From positions 62,001 to 126,000 of the forward strand of contig NZ_JAUFPS010000028.1 in assembly GCF_030409315.1 (NCBI RefSeq): a DNA stretch of 64,000 nt. Direction: 5' to 3'. How positions within the stretch are numbered: position 1 is the first letter of the stretch; each line of letters starts with the position of its first letter. Below the pieces are notes generated by a model. The model searched no databases. It had not been told where the DNA came from and saw only the letters and a list, made by a program, of their open reading frames with translations. Of this stretch, positions 60,349-64,000 are shown piece after piece. The translations under genes were made by a program, and so were the position numbers. This DNA comes from Mucilaginibacter flavus (lineage in GTDB: Bacteria; Bacteroidota; Bacteroidia; Sphingobacteriales; Sphingobacteriaceae).

Positions 60349-63300
60349 TTACCTGATGATGGTTAAACTGCCCGACAGCAAGTTACAATTTTTGTTAAGA
60401 TTAATGATATAAAAATATGTGCCTACTGGTAAGGTTTTACCATTATAAGTGCCGTTGAAAGGCGTGCCGTAACCTTTTGATTCAAATAGTTTTTGCCCAT
60501 TGCGATTAAATACCTGCACCACGGCCTGCGGATAGCTTTCTATCCCGTTAATTTTCCAGTAATCGTTATGCCCATCGCCATTGGGGCTAAAGGTGTTGGC
60601 TATGTTTATTGAGCTGATTCCTACTTTAATTTTTATTTCAACCCGGGCGCTTTCGCAATTGCCTTTGAATTGGCTTATATAATAGCTTCTATCGGTCGGT
60701 ACGTTCACCGCGAACCTGCCGTTTTGCTGCTCACTTAAAGGAGCTGGGCTGTTGGCATCATCGTATAGCCGGTAGCTGTAGTTGCTATTTGCGTTATTTA
60801 CCACCAGTAGCGCGTTACCAGCTGTGCACAGGTCGAGATTTGTAACCGAGGGCGGATTTACCGCTTCAGTTTTATCATTAACACTATACACCAAACCCTG
60901 GGTACATCCGGAGCCATCTGTTATTTTAATATGGTAAGTGCCGGCTATTACATTTTCAAGATTGGGAGCGTTACCTACAATATTGTCATGATCGTCTGTC
61001 CATACAAAAGAGAGCGGGGTAGCCCCGGCGGCGTAAATGCCTTTAATGCTCCCGGTGCTGGTTTCACAATGATCGTCATTAACCTGCACGTTATCTGCCG
61101 TTACGGTTAAACCCACGTCTCTGTTAACCGTGTAGCTGGCCAACAAGTATTCGCATCCGCTTTGCTCGGTAACGTAAATGTCATAAGAGGCTGCATCAAG
61201 GCCTTTTAATTCAGGATCTGTAGTGGTTACACTTGCACCCGTGGTATGATTAACCCATCGGAATGACTTTGCAACCGGTGCAGGCTGTTGTTGAAATATA
61301 ATGGTAATGCTGCCGTTGTTTTCATCGCAGGTAGCATTTTTTATTACTTTGGTGTTGCCAATAATGCTTCGTGGAGTACGTTCAATAGTGAATGTTGTTG
61401 ATTTGGCGCTACAGCCGTTGGCGTTACTGGCCACAAGGTAATAGGAGCCAGGGGCAACGCCATCCAGATCGAGATTATCTGATACCGGTTGATTATTAAC
61501 ATTGTACCATTTGTAAATAGTTGCGCCTGGCGCGGTTATCCCTTTTATGCCGCCATTATCATACTGGCAGGTAGCGGGCTGTATAGTTTTGGCGCTCTCG
61601 TCTAATACAATTGCGCCTTCGGTTTTAATTTCAAATGTTGATGAAATTACCTCTCCGCATTGTGTATCATCGGTTACATGCAGGGTGTATTTACCACCTG
61701 CTTTGCCGGTAAGATCTTTTGTTTGGGCAACTTCCTGGTTTTGGTCGTCGCGCCAGCTGTAATGGAGTACTCCGCTACCGGTTACTGTTAGATTAGTTAT
61801 GGAGCCTATTGATTGACCGCAATTAGTATTGATGATTTTGGATTTTGAATCATCGATATTGATGCCATCCGTGTTTTTTAGGAGATAGGGACCTGAAGTT
61901 TGCTTACAGGAACCATCAGCATTTTCTACTGTGAAGGTATAAGTGCCTGCCGAGACATCATACAAATCAACGCAATTGCATAATATTACACCATTTTTAT
62001 CAGTCCATTTGTAATGAGCATCGTAAGGAGCAACAGTTATTCCTGTTATTGAACCTTTGGTGCCACATGATGGCCTTGTAATTTGAAGATTATCAGCGTT
62101 AATTTTAACAGATTTATCTTCTATAGTAAATGTTTTTGTTTGTTCACAAGCTGTTCCGAATGCAATTTTTAGGGTATAGGTGCCTGCGTCCACATCTTTA
62201 AGGTCGAGGTTTGTGCTTATTAATTTATTATTGTTATCGTACCAACGAAAGCCTGTTGAATAAGGCGTTACAATACCCGTTATTGAACCCTTGTTGTTAC
62301 ACGTGGCGCTTGTAATGGTCGCTTTTGAATCATCAATATTTAAACCAGTAAAATATCCTGTCAAATTGTTAAATGTGGCAGAGGCCATAACATAGCTATC
62401 TACAACGCCATTATATGACCATTTTCCATTTGCGTCGGCATTGATTGTTGCAAAATAGGTTTTAGGATTGGGTGGCGTAGCACACGCGCAATCAGCTTTA
62501 AAAAGTTCTATAACTGCATTTGGAGTGGCCGTTCCGCTAACCAAAGTGGGCGATACACTGGTTATTTTTACTTGGGGCAGTAAGTCGCCATCTATATATC
62601 CCACGAAACTATTTTCGCCTACGCAAAATATGCTGTTTCTTGTAATCTTATATTTACCGTGCGGATCATAACCTATGCCATCTTCTACATAGGCTATCAA
62701 ATTCTTTTGTGAGGGATCATCGCCGCCAATAATTACTTCGGCATCTACACCCAAACCAATAGCATACTCCGCAATACTCTGACTAAATTCATTGAAGTTT
62801 AATTTGCCATCATAATCTGTATTAAAAGCGTTACCCTGAATGATGATTTTGCCACCCAACGCACCAATTTCTAATAAATCATAACCATATACGTCGGCAA
62901 TAATGTTGTCTTTTATAACTGCATTTAACGGAACATTTAGAGGCATCCCATTAGTGCCGTAGGGACCGGTGATAGATACTCTGGTTTGATCTATCAAGTT
63001 GAAGCCATATGGCGCTTTTGTACCTGTGTAATTTGTGCCCATTATATTGTAGCTCAGGTCGAGACTGTTGCCATTAGGATTAGAAAAAAACAACTGAGTT
63101 ATACCTGCTATAACATTTTTGGCGTTTGCGCTTCCACCAATTACAACGTTATCACAATCAAAAATACTCATAGCGCCGCTTCGTGCTATTTCGCCTGTAA
63201 TATCTGTCCAGCAAATATTGCTTTGAAAACTACATTTCTTACCGATGTTAATATTGATGTTACCGCGTTCAAAAAAATTGCCCTTTCCCGGCATTCCAAT

Positions 63301-63753
63301 AACAAGGGTGTTGAAGTTTTTTATGTCAATAGCCGGGCCTCCCCAAGCAGATATATCACAATCAAACCAGATGCCATATATTTCAATGAAATCGGCCCCT
63401 TGGCAGTGAAAAGAGGTTAAATTATCTGGATATTTAAAAGCAGTACTTATTTTAATTTTAGAATCGGTAACGCCAAACTTACTGCCCGGTTGAGTAGACG
63501 CATCTATTACTAAATTAGATGTAAGGTCTGGCAATTGCAGAATCACTCTTATCGTCCTCCCCGCCTCACTCAAATCCGGCAAATTAAAATTGATATAATC
63601 CTTTTCGGCACTCCCATTAGCCGCAGCCAAAGTCAACGCCTCCCGTAAAGTACCCGGCCCGCTATCGGCATTACTGGTTACTACAAACACAGCTGCCTTA
63701 GTGGAAGTTATGATAAATAATATGGATAAGGCAAGCAGTAGTGAACGGTACAT
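60349..63753 (-). CDS. Secreted beta-helix protein with SprB-like repeats, copy 1
   Basis: A 1134-residue protein with the same plan as the downstream gene: signal peptide (to about residue 20), beta-helix part ([38 protein letters not shown]), then about six SprB-like repeats (C-x3-GSITGI... WxDxNN... NLDLKDVDAGTYTL) and the C-terminal gliding-motility domain (NTFSPNGDGHNDYWKINGIE, VQVFNRNGQKLFESKGY, VGTYFYIINLNKNC). It is longer than its paralogue mainly by additional repeats (roughly 450-1020). First gene of the two-gene operon, divergent from gcvP. Expected on the cell surface after type IX secretion. Confidence 0.9.
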   Translation of the reverse strand: MYRSLLLALSILFIITSTKAAVFVVTSNADSGPGTLREALTLAAANGSAEKDYINFNLPDLSEAGRTIRVILQLPDLTSNLVIDASTQPGSKFGVTDSKIKISTAFKYPDNLTSFHCQGADFIEIYGIWFDCDISAWGGPAIDIKNFNTLVIGMPGKGNFFERGNININIGKKCSFQSNICWTDITGEIARSGAMSIFDCDNVVIGGSANAKNVIAGITQLFFSNPNGNSLDLSYNIMGTNYTGTKAPYGFNLIDQTRVSITGPYGTNGMPLNVPLNAVIKDNIIADVYGYDLLEIGALGGKIIIQGNAFNTDYDGKLNFNEFSQSIAEYAIGLGVDAEVIIGGDDPSQKNLIAYVEDGIGYDPHGKYKITRNSIFCVGENSFVGYIDGDLLPQVKITSVSPTLVSGTATPNAVIELFKADCACATPPNPKTYFATINADANGKWSYNGVVDSYVMASATFNNLTGYFTGLNIDDSKATITSATCNNKGSITGIVTPYSTGFRWYDNNNKLISTNLDLKDVDAGTYTLKIAFGTACEQTKTFTIEDKSVKINADNLQITRPSCGTKGSITGITVAPYDAHYKWTDKNGVILCNCVDLYDVSAGTYTFTVENADGSCKQTSGPYLLKNTDGINIDDSKSKIINTNCGQSIGSITNLTVTGSGVLHYSWRDDQNQEVAQTKDLTGKAGGKYTLHVTDDTQCGEVISSTFEIKTEGAIVLDESAKTIQPATCQYDNGGIKGITAPGATIYKWYNVNNQPVSDNLDLDGVAPGSYYLVASNANGCSAKSTTFTIERTPRSIIGNTKVIKNATCDENNGSITIIFQQQPAPVAKSFRWVNHTTGASVTTTDPELKGLDAASYDIYVTEQSGCEYLLASYTVNRDVGLTVTADNVQVNDDHCETSTGSIKGIYAAGATPLSFVWTDDHDNIVGNAPNLENVIAGTYHIKITDGSGCTQGLVYSVNDKTEAVNPPSVTNLDLCTAGNALLVVNNANSNYSYRLYDDANSPAPLSEQQNGRFAVNVPTDRSYYISQFKGNCESARVEIKIKVGISSINIANTFSPNGDGHNDYWKINGIESYPQAVVQVFNRNGQKLFESKGYGTPFNGTYNGKTLPVGTYFYIINLNKNCNLLSGSLTIIR

Positions 63754-63816
63754 AATAAGTTAGCATCTAAAATACATTTTTTTCCTGTAAACGCTTTGTC
63801 AATATGGTATTACGCA

Positions 63817-63848
63817 ATTGTTACTCAATTTGTAAAAGTGTACCTTTG
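63817..63848 (+). promoter_or_regulatory. Candidate promoter of gcvP
   Basis: ATTG at 63817-63820, 20 bp, TACCTTTG at 63841-63848 (exact TAnnTTTG). The start codon is 27 bp further on. Confidence 0.6.
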
Positions 63849-63875
63849 CGCTAAATTTAAGGGGACGACTACTTC

Positions 63876-64000
63876 ATGAAGCTTAACGCAGATTACCAGG
63901 AACAATTCCAATCGAGGCATATTGCTCCAAATGAGGCCGATACGGCAAAAATGTTAAAAACCATCGGTGTTAATTCACTTGATGAACTGATAGCGCAAAC
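63876..64000 (+). CDS. gcvP: Glycine dehydrogenase (P protein), N-terminal fragment cut by window edge
   Basis: Only 41 complete codons are in the window: MKLNADYQEQFQSRHIAPNE, then ADTAKMLKTIGVNSLDELIAQ. The FxxRHIxPNEADxxxMLKTIGVxSLDELI pattern is the start of the glycine cleavage system P protein, the PLP-dependent decarboxylase of glycine. The gene continues past the right edge. Confidence 0.85.
   Translation, partial: MKLNADYQEQFQSRHIAPNEADTAKMLKTIGVNSLDELIAQ

Overview
The window reads as a chromosome segment of a Bacteroidota bacterium, most likely family Sphingobacteriaceae and plausibly Mucilaginibacter or a close relative. This is inferred from gene content, not from any database search. 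The supporting signs are: large FtsX/MacB-type permeases in tandem; a hybrid histidine kinase ending in REC and AraC domains; DUF6443/RHS gene pairs; proteins with the gliding-motility (type IX secretion) C-terminal domain; a GH92 mannosidase; starts without Shine-Dalgarno sequences; and several upstream sequences matching the Bacteroidota promoter form TTTG-N19-21-TAnnTTTG.

Layout. 1-861: 5' part of a secreted amidohydrolase (- strand, cut by the window edge). 1352-14294: five tandem paralogous ABC-type permeases with no ATPase gene in view, separated by related spacers. 14445-15129: UPF0175/PIN-like toxin-antitoxin pair, then a bacilliredoxin on the other strand. 15836-17219: M23 peptidase plus bactofilin, a cell-shape pair. 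17451-28373: a hybrid sensor kinase/AraC regulator followed by two lipoprotein operons. Both operons carry the same 38-bp direct-repeat element, which looks like an AraC-type binding site; I regard this as the most interesting regulatory circuit in the window. 28374-40800: ahcY, small unknown genes, a thermolysin-like peptidase without a signal peptide, BlaI/BlaR1 and an M16 peptidase. This stretch is bracketed by two dispersed repeats in mirror-image order (B-A ... A'-B'). 40838-49633: an accessory region with a broken XRE regulator, a putative immunity protein, an RHS protein with a distinct C-terminal tail, and a 1343-residue PKD/RHS-type partner, all but the remnant on the - strand. 49634-57929: a short truncated gene, a GH92 mannosidase, an FNR-type reductase, Mn-type superoxide dismutase, tadA with csaA, a polysaccharide deacetylase-like protein and pdxJ. 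57922-63753: two large beta-helix/SprB-repeat type IX secretion cargo proteins. 63876-end: start of gcvP.

How the parts fit. Housekeeping genes (ahcY, sod, tadA, csaA, pdxJ, gcvP) are interspersed with envelope and accessory modules. Intergenic DNA is unusually rich in hairpins: spacers built from short repeated words with inverted arms, a four-copy GCCGC-TAT-GCGGC hairpin cluster, and a three-copy structured repeat. No tRNA, rRNA, CRISPR array, intact transposase or replication origin was recognised.
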